In this document: in pieces, positions 1 to 9,820 of the stretch
Layout: each line of letters begins with the position of its first letter
Position numbering within the stretch: the first letter of the stretch is position 1
Assembly (NCBI GenBank): GCA_028826165.1
Contig: JAPDFW010000129.1
Span: 62,001-126,000, forward strand
Length of the DNA stretch: 64,000 nt
DNA from: Anaeramoeba ignava
Taxonomy: Eukaryota; Metamonada; Anaeramoebidae
Direction of reading: 5' to 3'
The notes under the pieces: generated by a model
Databases searched by the model: none
Seen by the model: the letters and a program-made list of their open reading frames with translations, nothing else
Told to the model about the DNA's origin: nothing
Made by a program: the position numbers and the translations under genes

Positions 1-2006
1 CTTTCTTTTCTATTTAAAACACAACATTTATTCACAATACTATAAAAAGGATGGTCATTTGGAAGAACAGGAAACTTATTTTCAGAAAGAAGATAATTTG
101 AAATTTGATCTGAAGTTGATCCAAAAAAAGGGAGTTTTCGAGTTCCCAAATAAAATAAGATACAACCAAGTGAATAAATATCGGAGTCTTTTGAATATTC
201 TTGATGAAGAAATACTTCTGGAGGTGAAAAATTAGGGGACATTTCAAGCAAGTATTTCTCATTATTGATAAATTGAGGAATTTCAAAATCACAAATAAAA
301 ATTTTTTCCGCATTTGATTGAATCAATATATTTGTTGGCTTGAAGTTTTTATGGCAAGTTTCAGAGGAATGAAGAGAACGTAATGAGACGGCAATTTTGG
401 AAGCGAGCTTGATTTGAATATTCTCAGGAATTTCGTGATTTTGAATGACATAATCTTGCAGACTTCCTTCGGGGAAGTTTTTCATTGTTAAAAATAAAAA
501 AGGACCTTTAAAATAATATCCTTCATAAAAAACAAGGTTATCCTTTTCAATGACTTGCATTACTGAAAATATATCTGCCAACTGATTGTGGATGTCTTGC
601 TTTTCATTGAGAAACATGAGCAATTTTTCAATCTCTATTCTTTTGACAAAATATTCTTGATTGTCAATTTTCTCTTTGAAAATAATCGAAATTGGACCGG
701 CTCCAATCTGTTGTTTGAATGCAAACAACGCGGGAGAAATCCCGAAGTATTTCGACTTAATAATGTACTTGCAGTCGTGCAACGGAGAGGGGCTGTTTTG
801 AATCAAACGCATGATATTTTGGCGTGCTTTTTGGAATCTTGTTTGGAGATTGTAGAAATTTCCAATGCAAATATAGGCGTCCACAAATTTGGGGTCTTTT
901 TTCACGATTTCGTGGAAGATTTGGAGCGCCTCAATCACTTGACTTTTCCTTTTGGAAATCAAACCCAATTGGAATCGAGCATCGATGAAATTTGGGTTGA
1001 TTTTTAAAATTTTATTGAAACATCGCGATGATTGCTCCAAACTATTCATGCGATTAAAATTCAATCCAAGAAGAAACAACCCCGGTATTGATTCCTGGTT
1101 GATTTCAAGCACCTTTGTGAGATACTTGCTTGCTTTGTCGTATTTTTCTTGATCAAAACATATTTCTGACAAGTGGTAATTGCATTCATAAACAAGTTTA
1201 TTTTGAGACAAAACAAGTTTGAAATATTTTTCTGATTCTTTGAATTGATGGATTTTTTTCAATGCAACTGCAAGATTATAATAAATTTGGAAATCAACAT
1301 CCTTTGTTTTTTCAATATATTTTTGGAACATTTTGACTGATTTTTTAAACTGTTTGTCATAAAACAAACACAATGCAAATTTCAAAAGAAGAAACGGATT
1401 TTCGTTTTCATTTTCATTTTCAATCGAAATTGAAATTGCGATTGATAAAAAACTAATTGCAAGTTGATAATTTTTTTCGCGAAAATAAATATCGCCAAGA
1501 ATATGAGAAGATATAAATCTGTGCTTTTGATTTTGCGAATTCCTCGCCACAAATTTAAATTGGGCCATTGCTTTGGTAAGATATGACTTATCCAGATGGT
1601 AATAAATAGTTCCCAAAAAATAATGTATTTCTTCACAATTTGGTTCAATTAAAAGTGCTTTCTTTAAATATTCAATTGCAATATCATATTGTTTTTTTTC
1701 TGCGAAAATCAATCCAAGATAAAAATAACTTTTATAAAATGTTTCATCAAGATTCAACAAGTTGAAAAAGTGCTGAATTGCTTTTTCATATTTCCTTTGT
1801 TTATAATAAATCACTGCAAGATGAAATAACGGATTGACAGCTTCCGTTGAATTTTTTGCAAATTTAATTGCTTTTTGAAAAAATTGAATTGCTTTTTCAT
1901 ATTTTTTTTGTTTATACAATAAAATTCCAAATGAAAGATATGATTGAATCATTAAAGTATTTTGTTCTTTTGGAATTGAATAAGGAATAATTGTTTCTTC
2001 ATTCAT
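1..2006 (-). CDS. TPR-repeat protein with C-terminal protein-kinase-like domain (partial, C-term off left edge)
   Basis: An uninterrupted reading frame runs leftward from an ATG at 2006-2004 to the window edge, about 668 visible residues. The first ~400 residues are tandem TPR-like helices (repeats such as KQKKYEKAIQFFQKAI and YKQRKYEKAIQHF). From about residue 434 a kinase fold begins: degenerate glycine loop IGAGPISIIFK, then VK about 15 residues on. The catalytic loop reads HKNFKPTN at about 552 instead of HRDLKxxN, and the magnesium motif reads DFE at about 573 instead of DFG; a PPE (APE-like) motif and the YSLGCILF helix follow. Asn in place of the catalytic Asp suggests a pseudokinase used as a binding or scaffold module (inference). 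The short plus-strand frames in this region are its antisense shadows. The start lies 114 bp from the divergent REEP-like gene. Fold assignment is firm; the substrate or partner is unknown. Confidence 0.8.
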   Translation of the reverse strand, partial: MNEETIIPYSIPKEQNTLMIQSYLSFGILLYKQKKYEKAIQFFQKAIKFAKNSTEAVNPLFHLAVIYYKQRKYEKAIQHFFNLLNLDETFYKSYFYLGLIFAEKKQYDIAIEYLKKALLIEPNCEEIHYFLGTIYYHLDKSYLTKAMAQFKFVARNSQNQKHRFISSHILGDIYFREKNYQLAISFLSIAISISIENENENENPFLLLKFALCLFYDKQFKKSVKMFQKYIEKTKDVDFQIYYNLAVALKKIHQFKESEKYFKLVLSQNKLVYECNYHLSEICFDQEKYDKASKYLTKVLEINQESIPGLFLLGLNFNRMNSLEQSSRCFNKILKINPNFIDARFQLGLISKRKSQVIEALQIFHEIVKKDPKFVDAYICIGNFYNLQTRFQKARQNIMRLIQNSPSPLHDCKYIIKSKYFGISPALFAFKQQIGAGPISIIFKEKIDNQEYFVKRIEIEKLLMFLNEKQDIHNQLADIFSVMQVIEKDNLVFYEGYYFKGPFLFLTMKNFPEGSLQDYVIQNHEIPENIQIKLASKIAVSLRSLHSSETCHKNFKPTNILIQSNAEKIFICDFEIPQFINNEKYLLEMSPNFSPPEVFLHQEYSKDSDIYSLGCILFYLGTRKLPFFGSTSDQISNYLLSENKFPVLPNDHPFYSIVNKCCVLNRKE

Positions 2007-2120
2007 TTTTTAATTTTTTAAATTTAAAAAAAAAAATGAAAATTAAAAAAGGAGAAAAATTTTTTTTTCATTTTTTTTTTCTCTTTTTTAAAAAAAAAAT
2101 AATTTTATTAATTTCTAATT
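2007..2120. promoter_or_regulatory. 114-bp divergent intergenic promoter region
   Basis: This spacer separates the TPR/pseudokinase start (-) from the REEP-like start (+). It consists of A- and T-runs with TTTTTTTTCATTTTTTTTTT near 2070. The TTTTTTCATT element recurs just upstream of most starts in this window. No TATA box is distinguishable against the background composition. Confidence 0.35.
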
Positions 2121-3705
2121 ATGGTTATTGGTTATCACGCAAGTAAAGGACTTAGTATTATTATTGCTTTTCTTTTTCCATCTTACAGATCTTATAAAGC
2201 AGTTAAAACACCTGATAAAGGAGATGATACAGAAGTATAACAAAAATTATAATTAAATTTTTTCAATTAAATTTTAATTTTTATTTTTATTTTTATTTTT
2301 ATTTTTATTTAGTGGGTTTGATTTTAAATTTTAAATTTTAATTTTTAAATTTTAATTTTAATTTTAATTTTCCTTTTTTTTAGCTTGTAAATTATTTTTA
2401 ATTCTTTATTGTTAATTTTAATTTTTAATTTTAAATTTTTTTTGATAGATTTGTAAAAAATTTTAATTAAATTTTAATTTTAATTTTAATTTTTAATTTT
2501 AATTTTTAATAATTTTTTTAGATTGGACAATAACGTAAAAAATAAATTATCAATTAAATTATAATTTTTTTAAATATTTCATTCTTATTCTTCTTCAATT
2601 ATTTTCTTTATAGTGCCTTCTTTACCTTTTTTGAATTTTTTGCTGATTATTGTTTGCAAATATTTCTTTTATTTTTTTTTATTTTAAAAATTTAAATTTT
2701 AAATTAAAAAATTTTTATTATTTTTAAAAATTAAAATAGTGGTTAATTGGATTCCTTTATATTATGAACTGTATTTAAAAATTAATTTAAAATTTAGAGA
2801 GGAAATAATTTTAATTTTTTAATTTTAATTTCTTTTACAATTTTAAAGGAAAATTTTAATTTTTGGTTTTAATTTTAAAAGGAAAATTGTTTTTTAATTT
2901 AATTTTATTTTAATTTTAATTTTAATTTTAATTTTAATTTTAATTTTAATTTTAATTTATTTAATTTTTAATTTTAATTTAATTTTAATTTTAATTTTAA
3001 TTTTAATTTTAATAATTTTTAATTAATTTTTAATTTTAATTTTAATTTTAATTTTAATTTTAATTTTTAATTTTAATTTTAATTTTAATTTTAATTTTAA
3101 TTTTAATTTTAATTTTAATTTTAATTTTAATTTTAATTTTAATTTTAATTTTAATTTTAATTTTAATTTTATTTAATTTTAATTTTAATTTTAATTTTAA
3201 TTTTTAATTTTTAATTTTAATTTTAATTTTAATTTTAATTTTAATTTTAATTTTTAATTTTAATTTTTAATTTTAATTTTAATTTTAATTTTAATTTTAA
3301 TTTTAATTTTAATTTTAATTTTAATTTTAATTTTAATTTTAATTTTAATTTATTTAATTTTAATTTTAATTTTAATTAGGGATCTCAATTACTTTGGAAA
3401 GTAAAATTTTATTAAATAATTTTATTGCAAAATAATTTTATATAAATATTTTTTTATTAAATAAAGCATGTTGTTGAACCTTTCCTTGATAAAAGATCAA
3501 AAGATATTGATCAAAAATTAGTTCAAGCAACAGAATATATTACAAAAAAAGCACTTCAAGGAAGAAAAAAAATGGAGGTTAATTTTTATATTAAATTAAT
3601 TATTAAATTAAATTAATTAAATTAAATTAATTTATTTATTTTTAGACGGTAGCTGAAGATCAAATGATTGATAGTTTTAAGAAAAATGCTGGACTTAAAG
3701 ATTAA
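2121..3705 (+). CDS. REEP/DP1/Yop1/HVA22-family ER membrane-shaping protein, many microexons
   Basis: Proteins of this family bend ER tubules through hydrophobic hairpins. Exon 1 (2121-2234) encodes IGYHASKGLSIIIAF, PSYRSYKAV and DDTE. The family then needs W-L-x-Y-W, and the following intron contains AG-bounded, GT-bounded segments giving exactly this: TGG (2313-2315), CTT (2384-2386), ATTT (2449-2452) and 13 nt (2522-2534), for DDTEWLIYWTIT. Exons 2614-2651 and 2740-2770 give AFFTFFEFFADY and LVNWIPLYYEL. Later exons 3380-3400, 3467-3577 and 3646-3705 give GSQLLWK, HVVEPFLDKRSKDIDQK and a stop, all in frame. Joining YYEL to GSQLLWK is unresolved: a 7-nt exon (2882-2888) keeps the frame but leaves about 13 hydrophobic residues missing. 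Predicted product about 134 residues with that join. Family call is strong; the microexons are predicted by splice sites plus family match, not by transcripts. Confidence 0.8.
2771..3379 (+). repeat. intronic (TTTTAA)n hexamer array in the REEP-like gene
   Basis: About 500 bp of nearly pure TTTTAA repeats (roughly 2890-3377) with occasional one-base slips. The array contains no AG or GT dinucleotide, so it cannot hold canonical exons. It sits exactly where the REEP-like protein lacks a hydrophobic segment expected from the family. Confidence 0.8.
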
Positions 3706-3940
3706 AACAATTTAATCAAAAAAAAATTCATTCTTCTTTTTTTGATTTTTCAATTCAATTCAATTTTTCTTTTTTTTTCTTTTTTTTCTTTTAATCAAAT
3801 TCAAAACAAAAAAGCAAATAAACAATTCAATCCAAAATAAAAAAATAAAATAAAAAAAAAGCAAATAAAAAATTTGGAATTTATTCTTTTTTTGGATAAA
3901 TCAAAAAAAAAAAAAGCAAATAAAAATTAATATTTTCTTT
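3706..3940. other. convergent intergenic spacer between REEP-like and RAB1-like genes
   Basis: A 235-bp spacer between two converging genes, consisting of A-rich and T-rich runs. No open frame, RNA gene or strong inverted repeat is visible. It probably holds both 3' processing regions. Confidence 0.4.
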
Positions 3941-6541
3941 TCAACAACATTTCTTTTTTTTTTGTGGAGGTTCATTTGGAGAATCAATTTTAATTTGAGG
4001 TTCTTGTTGTCTCCAATTTTTAAGTTTAAATTTTTTTAAAATTGTAGAAGCAAGAAGAACAAAAGCATTTTCAACATTAGTAGAATTTTTTGCACTTGTT
4101 TCAAGAAAAGGAATTTCTGTTTGATTAGAAAAATTTTGTGCAATTTCTGTTTTAACCATTTTTTGATTTTCAAGATCACATTTATTTCCAACAATCATTT
4201 TTATTACTTCTGATTCTGCATTTGTTTCAACTTCATTTATCCAATGTCCAATATTTTCAAAAGATTGTGGATTAGTAACATCATAAACAATAATTACACC
4301 TTTTGCTCCTCTAAAAAAAATTAATTCAAATTAATTAAAAAAAAAAGTGGAATAAAAAATTTTTACCGATAATAACTTGATGTTATTGTTTTAAATCTTT
4401 CTTGTCCAGCAGTATCCCACTATAAAATTATTTATAAAATTATTTATAAAATTAATTTAAAAAAATTATTTATAAAATTATTTATAAAATTAATTATAAA
4501 ATTATTTATAAAATTATTTATAAAATATAAAATTATTTATAAAATTATATATAAAATTATTTATAAAATTATTTATAAAATTAATTATAAAATTAATTAT
4601 AAAATTATATATAAAATTATTTATAAAATTATTTATAAAATTATTTATAAAATTATATATAAAATTATATATAAAATTAAATATAAAATTAAATATAAAA
4701 TTAAATATAAAATTAAATATAAAATTAAATATAAAATTATTAATAAAATTATTTATAAAATTAAATTTATAAAAAAATATAAAATTAATTATATAAAATT
4801 AAATATAAAATTATTTATAAAAATTATTTATAAAATTATTTATAAAATTAAATATAAAAAATTAAAATATTAATAAAATTATTTATAAAATTATTAATAA
4901 AATTAAATATAAAATTATTTATAAAATTATATATAAAATTAAATATAAAATTATTTATAAAATTAATTATAAAATTATATATAAAATTATTTATAAAATT
5001 ATATATAAAATTGTTTATAAAATTATTTATAAAATTATTTATAAAATTAAATTTTTATAAAATTATTTATAAAATTATTTATAAAATTATATATAAAATC
5101 ATATATATAAAAATTATTTATATAAAAATTATTATAAAAAAATTTATATAAAATTATTTATAAAATTATTTATAAAATTATTTATAAAAATTAAATATAT
5201 AAAATTAAATATATAAAATTATTATATAAAATTATTAATAAAATTAAATATAAAATTATTTATAAAATTATATATAAAATTATATAAAATTATATATAAA
5301 TATAAAATTATTTATAAAATTAATTATAAAATTATATATAAAATTATTTATAAAATTAATTATAAAATTATTTTATAAAATTATAAAATTATTTATAAAA
5401 ATTATTTATAAAATTATTTATAAAAATTATTTATAAAATTATATATAAAATTAAATATAAAATTATTTATAAAATTAAATATAAAATTATTTATAAAATT
5501 ATTTATAAAATTATTTATAAAATTATTTATAAAATTATATATAAAATTATTTATAAAATTAAATATAAAATTATTTATAAAATTATATATAAAATTTATA
5601 TAAAAATTTATATAAAATTATTTATAAAATTATATATAAAATTATATATAAAATTATATATAAAAATTATTTATATATAAAATTATATATAAAATTATAT
5701 ATAAAATTATTTATAAAAATTATATATAAAATTATTTATAAAATTATATATAAAATTATTTATAAAATTAAATATAAATTAATTATAAAAATTTATAAAA
5801 ATTAAATATAAAATTATTTATAAAAAATTAATTAAATATAAAATTAAAATATTTATAAAATTAATTATAAAATTAAATATAAAATTATTTATAAATTCAT
5901 TTGTAAATTCATTTGTAAATTCATTTGTAAATTCATTTGTAAATTCATTTGTAAATTCATTTGTAAATTCATTTGTAAATTCATTTGTAAATTCATTTGT
6001 AAATTCATTTGTAAATTCATTTGTAAATTCATTTGTAAATTCATTTGTAAATTCATTTGTAAATTCATTTGTAAATTCGTTTATAAATTTGAGAATGGAA
6101 AAAAATCCAATTAAATCATTAAAAGTTAAAAAGAATTTGTTTACAATTTGAAGTTTAATTTTTTGACCATCTTTTTCTATTGTTTTAATTTTCTAATAAA
6201 AAACAAAATTAAACAAAAATAATAATAATAATAATTAATTTGAATTTTCTTACAAAATCAACTCCAATTGTTGGATTATAACTGTCTTGAAATCTATCAT
6301 CCTTTTTTTTGTTAAATTAAATAATAAAAAATTATTTAAAAAGAAAAATTTATAATAATTATTATTTTTACTGCAAATCTTAATAATAAACTACTTTTTC
6401 CAACAGCTATTTTTATTTAAAAAAATTTTTTCAATTAAAAATTTTTTTCAATTTTTTTTTATGTATTTTTAATCATTTTTTACCAATATCCCCAACTAAT
6501 AAAATTTTAAGAAGATAATCATAATCATAAGTTTGAGCCAT
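3941..6541 (-). CDS. RAB1: RAB1-like small GTPase, 6 exons
   Basis: Exons on the minus strand: 6541-6484, 6406-6372, 6301-6254, 6192-6145, 4419-4367 and 4310-3941, all with GT-AG borders and consistent phase. The joined protein carries P-loop GDIAVGKSS, switch I [37 protein letters not shown] and FLETSAKNSTNVE, and ends in KKKKCC, a dual-cysteine geranylgeranylation signal. The [10 protein letters not shown] and IPFLETSAKN stretches point to Rab1/Ypt1, which controls ER-to-Golgi vesicle tethering. The P-loop has Ile-Ala where Rab1 usually has Ser-Gly. Residue 61-type Gln (DTAGQE) is kept, so hydrolysis should work. Intron 4 is 1.7 kb of AT repeats, far longer than the other introns (about 56-95 bp). 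The start lies 96 bp from the divergent BTB-TLDc gene. Confidence 0.92.
4420..6144. repeat. 1.7-kb RAB1 intron made of TATAAAATTA-type repeats and a 12-bp minisatellite
   Basis: Most of the intron is degenerate TATAAAATTATT-like units of about 12 bp. From about 5890 to 6085 it switches to a clean 12-bp tandem array (AATTCATTTGTA, about 15 copies) ending 60 bp from the splice donor of the KIKTIEKDG exon. No coding frame is seen in it. Confidence 0.85.
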
Positions 6542-6637
6542 TTAAGTAAAAAAAATACAACAAAAACAGAAAAAGAAAAAAAGAAAAAAAGAAAAAAATG
6601 ATTTTTATTTTTTCATTTTTTTCATTTTAAATAAAAA
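6542..6637. promoter_or_regulatory. 96-bp divergent promoter between RAB1-like and BTB-TLDc genes
   Basis: Two genes are transcribed away from this spacer. It contains AAAGAAAAAAAGAAAAAAATGA on the RAB1 side and TTTTTTCATTTTTTTCATTTTA just before the BTB-TLDc ATG. The second motif is repeated upstream of the other two tandem copies, which supports the start chosen at 6638. Confidence 0.45.
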
Positions 6638-8161
6638 ATGGAAACTTATTCAAATTTAGAAAAACTTTCAAATGATTTAAAAAATTTATTTCAAAATCAA
6701 AATGAAAATGAAAATGAAGAAGAAAGTTATTTTGATTTTGAAATAATTTGTGAACAAAATCAAGTTTCATTTAAAACTCATAAATCAATTCTTTCTTCAA
6801 GAAGTTATTATTTTAAAACTCTTTTTAAATCTAAAATGAAAGAATATCAAGAAAATAAAATGATTCTAAAAGATGTTTCAAGTTCAATTCTATCTTCAAT
6901 TTTAAATTATTTTTATTCAGGAAAAATTGAAATTAATTTAGAAAATGCAATTCAAATTTTAATTTTTTCATCAAAATATTTAATTGATGAATTAATTGAA
7001 ATTTCTTCAAATTTTATCAAAAAGAATCTACAATTTGAAACTATTATTGATATTCTTAAATTATCTGAAACAATGAACTTAAATCAATTATTAAATTCTT
7101 GTTATCAATTTATTTCTGAAAATCTTGATAAATTTATCAAAACTCCATTTTTTTTTGAACTTGAAGAAAATCATTTAAATTTTATTTTATTAAATGATAT
7201 TATTCCAATAAATGAATTTGAACTATTCCAATCAATAATAAAATGGGGAAAACATAAATCAAATATTAATCAAGAAAAAGAAAATCAAAATATTGAAAAA
7301 GAAGAAAAAGAAAAATTTCAAAATCAAATTTCAAATATTATTAATAAAATCAGATTTATTGATTTCACAAAACAAGAACTTAAAGATACTTTGAAAGAAG
7401 ATTTAATTCCAAGTCAAATTTCAGAAAAATTAATTCAATTCCAAATATTTCAAAATCACAAAAATGAAACAAATTTTCAAGAATTTATTGAAAAAGAATT
7501 TCAAAATGAAAATTCATACATTTTCAAAACAAGATTCAAATCATCCATAATTCAAGAAAAAGACCATATTGATAAATTAAGAGAATGGATAAATGATGAT
7601 AATTTCTTTTTAAAAATGAAGTTAAGATATTCAACAAAAAAAGAAGGAATTGATTGTAAAAAATGGCATTCAATTTGTGATAATAAAGGAAAAACATTAG
7701 TTGTTATTAAATCCAAAGATAATTTTATTTTTGGAGGATTTACTTCAGTTGGATGGATAAGTGATGAATCAAAATGGTCACGTATTTATGGAAATGATGG
7801 ATATATTTCAGATCCACATGCATTTATTTTCTCCTTAAGAAATGATAAGAATGATCGAAAACCTGAGAGATTTAAAATTAAACAAAAAAGAAAAGATTAT
7901 GCAATTTCTTATAATCAACATTTTGGTCCAAATTTTGGAGGAGAAAATCCTTATAAAAGTTATCTTTATTTTAATTTTAATTTACAACAAGGTAAAAGTC
8001 ATGATTTTTGTTTTAATTCTAATTTAAAACAAGGTGATTCAAATTTTGGACATACTTATAATTTATCTAATGATATTAAATACAAAACAAATGAACCCAA
8101 AAATTATTTAGCAGGTTCTTCTTCATTTGAAATTGAAGAACTTGAAACTTTTTTCATTTAA
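6638..8161 (+). CDS. BTB-BACK-TLDc domain protein (copy 1, intact)
   Basis: A single open frame of 507 residues. Residues ~30-135 form a BTB/POZ domain (FDFEIICEQNQVSFKTHKS, SRSYYFKTLF, YFYSGKIEI). Residues ~140-245 form a BACK-like helical region (SETMNLNQLLNSCYQF, WGKHKSN). Residues ~315-505 form a TLDc domain (KGKTLVVIKSKDNFIFGGFT, SDPHAFIFSL, and a C-terminal SFEIEELETFF). BTB-BACK proteins commonly act as Cullin-3 adaptors; TLDc domains occur in oxidation-resistance (OXR1/TLDC2) proteins and bind the V-ATPase. The joint function here is inferred. The gene heads a tandem triplet whose other members are frame-broken, so it is probably the functional copy. Low-complexity NENE appears near residue 25. 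Confidence 0.88.
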   Translation: METYSNLEKLSNDLKNLFQNQNENENEEESYFDFEIICEQNQVSFKTHKSILSSRSYYFKTLFKSKMKEYQENKMILKDVSSSILSSILNYFYSGKIEINLENAIQILIFSSKYLIDELIEISSNFIKKNLQFETIIDILKLSETMNLNQLLNSCYQFISENLDKFIKTPFFFELEENHLNFILLNDIIPINEFELFQSIIKWGKHKSNINQEKENQNIEKEEKEKFQNQISNIINKIRFIDFTKQELKDTLKEDLIPSQISEKLIQFQIFQNHKNETNFQEFIEKEFQNENSYIFKTRFKSSIIQEKDHIDKLREWINDDNFFLKMKLRYSTKKEGIDCKKWHSICDNKGKTLVVIKSKDNFIFGGFTSVGWISDESKWSRIYGNDGYISDPHAFIFSLRNDKNDRKPERFKIKQKRKDYAISYNQHFGPNFGGENPYKSYLYFNFNLQQGKSHDFCFNSNLKQGDSNFGHTYNLSNDIKYKTNEPKNYLAGSSSFEIEELETFFI

Positions 8162-8217
8162 AAAATTTTATTTTTTTGATTTTTTCATTTTTTCATTTTT
8201 TTCATTTCAAATAAAAA

Positions 8218-9768
8218 ATGGAAACTTATTCAAATTTAGAAAAACTTTCAAATGATTTAAAAAATTTATTTCAAAATCAAAATCAAAATGAAAATGAAAA
8301 TGAAAGTTATTTTGATTTTGAAATAATTTGTGAACAAAATCAAACTTTCATTTAAAACTCATAAATCAATTCTTTCTTCAAGAAGTTATTATTTTAAAAC
8401 TCTTTTCAAATCCAAAATGAAAGAATATCAAGAAAATAAAATGATTCTAAAAGATGTTTCAAGTTCAATTCTATCTTCAATTTTAAATTATTTTTATTCA
8501 GGAAAAATTGAAATTAATTTAGAAAATGTTGTTGAAATTTTAATTTTTTCATCAAAATATTTAATTGATGAATTAATTGAAATTTCTTTAAATTTTATCA
8601 AAAACAATTTACAATTTGAAACTATTGTTGATATTCTTAAAATATCTGAAACAATGAACTTAAATCAATTATTGGATTCTTTGCTTATCAATTTATTTTT
8701 GAAAATCTTGATAAATTTATCAAAACTTCATTTTTTCTTGAACTTGAAGAAAATCATTTAAATTTTATTTTATTAAATGATGATATTATTCCAATAAATG
8801 AATTTGAACTATTTCAATCAATAATAAAATGGGGAAAACATAAATCAAATATTAATCAAGAAAAAGAATTAGAAAAAGAAGAAAAAGAAAAATTTCAAAA
8901 TCAAATTTCAAATATTATTAATAAAATCAGATTTATTGATTTCACAAAACAAGAACTTAAAGATACTTTGAAAGAAGATTTAATTCCAAATCAAATTTCA
9001 CAAAAATTAATTTATTTCCAAAAACTTCAAGAAAATGAAAATGAAACAAATTTTCAAGAATTTATTCAAAAAGAAAATCAAAATGAAAATTCATTCATTT
9101 TCCAATCAAGATTCAAATCATCCATAATTCAAGAAAAAGAGCATATTGATAAATTAAGAGAATGGATAAATGATGATAATTTCTTTTTAAAAATGAAGTT
9201 AGGATATTCAACAAAAAAAGAAGGAATTGATTGTGAAAAATGGCATTCAATTTGTGATAATAAAGGAAAAACATTAGTTATTATTAAATCCAAAAATAAT
9301 TTTATTTTTGGAGGATTTACTTCAATTGGATTTACAAATGATGAATCAAAATGGTCAGATAATTATGGAAATAATGGATATATTTCAGATCCAAATGCAT
9401 TTATTTTCTCCTTAAGAAATGATAAGAATGATAGAAAACCTGAGAGATTTAAAATTAAACAAAAAAGAAAAGATTATGCAATTTATTATAATCAACATTT
9501 TGGTCCAAATTTTGGAGGAGAAAATCCTTATAAAAGTTATCTTTATTTTAATTTTAATTTACAACAAGGTGATTCAAATTTTGGAGGAGAAAATCTTTAT
9601 AAAAGTCATGATTTTTGTTTTAATTTTAATTTACAAAAAGGTGATTCAAATTTTGGACATACTTATAATTTACCTAATGATATTAAATATAAAACAAATG
9701 AATCCAAAAATTATTTAGCTGGTTCTTCTTCATTTGAAATTGAAGAACTTGAAACTTTTTTTATTTAA
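8218..9768 (+). pseudogene. BTB-BACK-TLDc copy 2, broken by two indels
   Basis: The ATG at 8218 has the same upstream motif and first ~40 codons as copy 1. A +1 change near 8345 (CAAACTTTC against CAAGTTTC in copies 1 and 3) then creates a TAA within a few codons. The BTB/BACK part continues in a shifted frame (8330-8761). A second, +2 change near 8676 restores the original frame, which is open from before 8968 to 9768 and encodes an intact TLDc domain (GKTLVIIKSKNNFIFGGFTS). The net +3 suggests either decay or two sequencing errors. The TLDc part carries a small internal duplication of the GDSNFGGEN segment relative to copy 1. A shorter TLDc-only protein from an internal start is possible but unsupported. 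Confidence 0.75.
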
Positions 9769-9820
9769 AAAAATTTTTTTTTTCATTTTTTTCATTTTTT
9801 CATTTTTTCATTTCAAATAA

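Noticed and set aside
588-1152. Plus-strand open frames of 139 and 66 codons
   Set aside because: They lie antisense to the TPR/pseudokinase coding frame, whose TPR and kinase motifs are clear; they show no family match.
8330-8761. Separate 143-codon gene
   Set aside because: It is the frame-shifted BTB/BACK middle of BTB-TLDc copy 2, homologous to the other copies.
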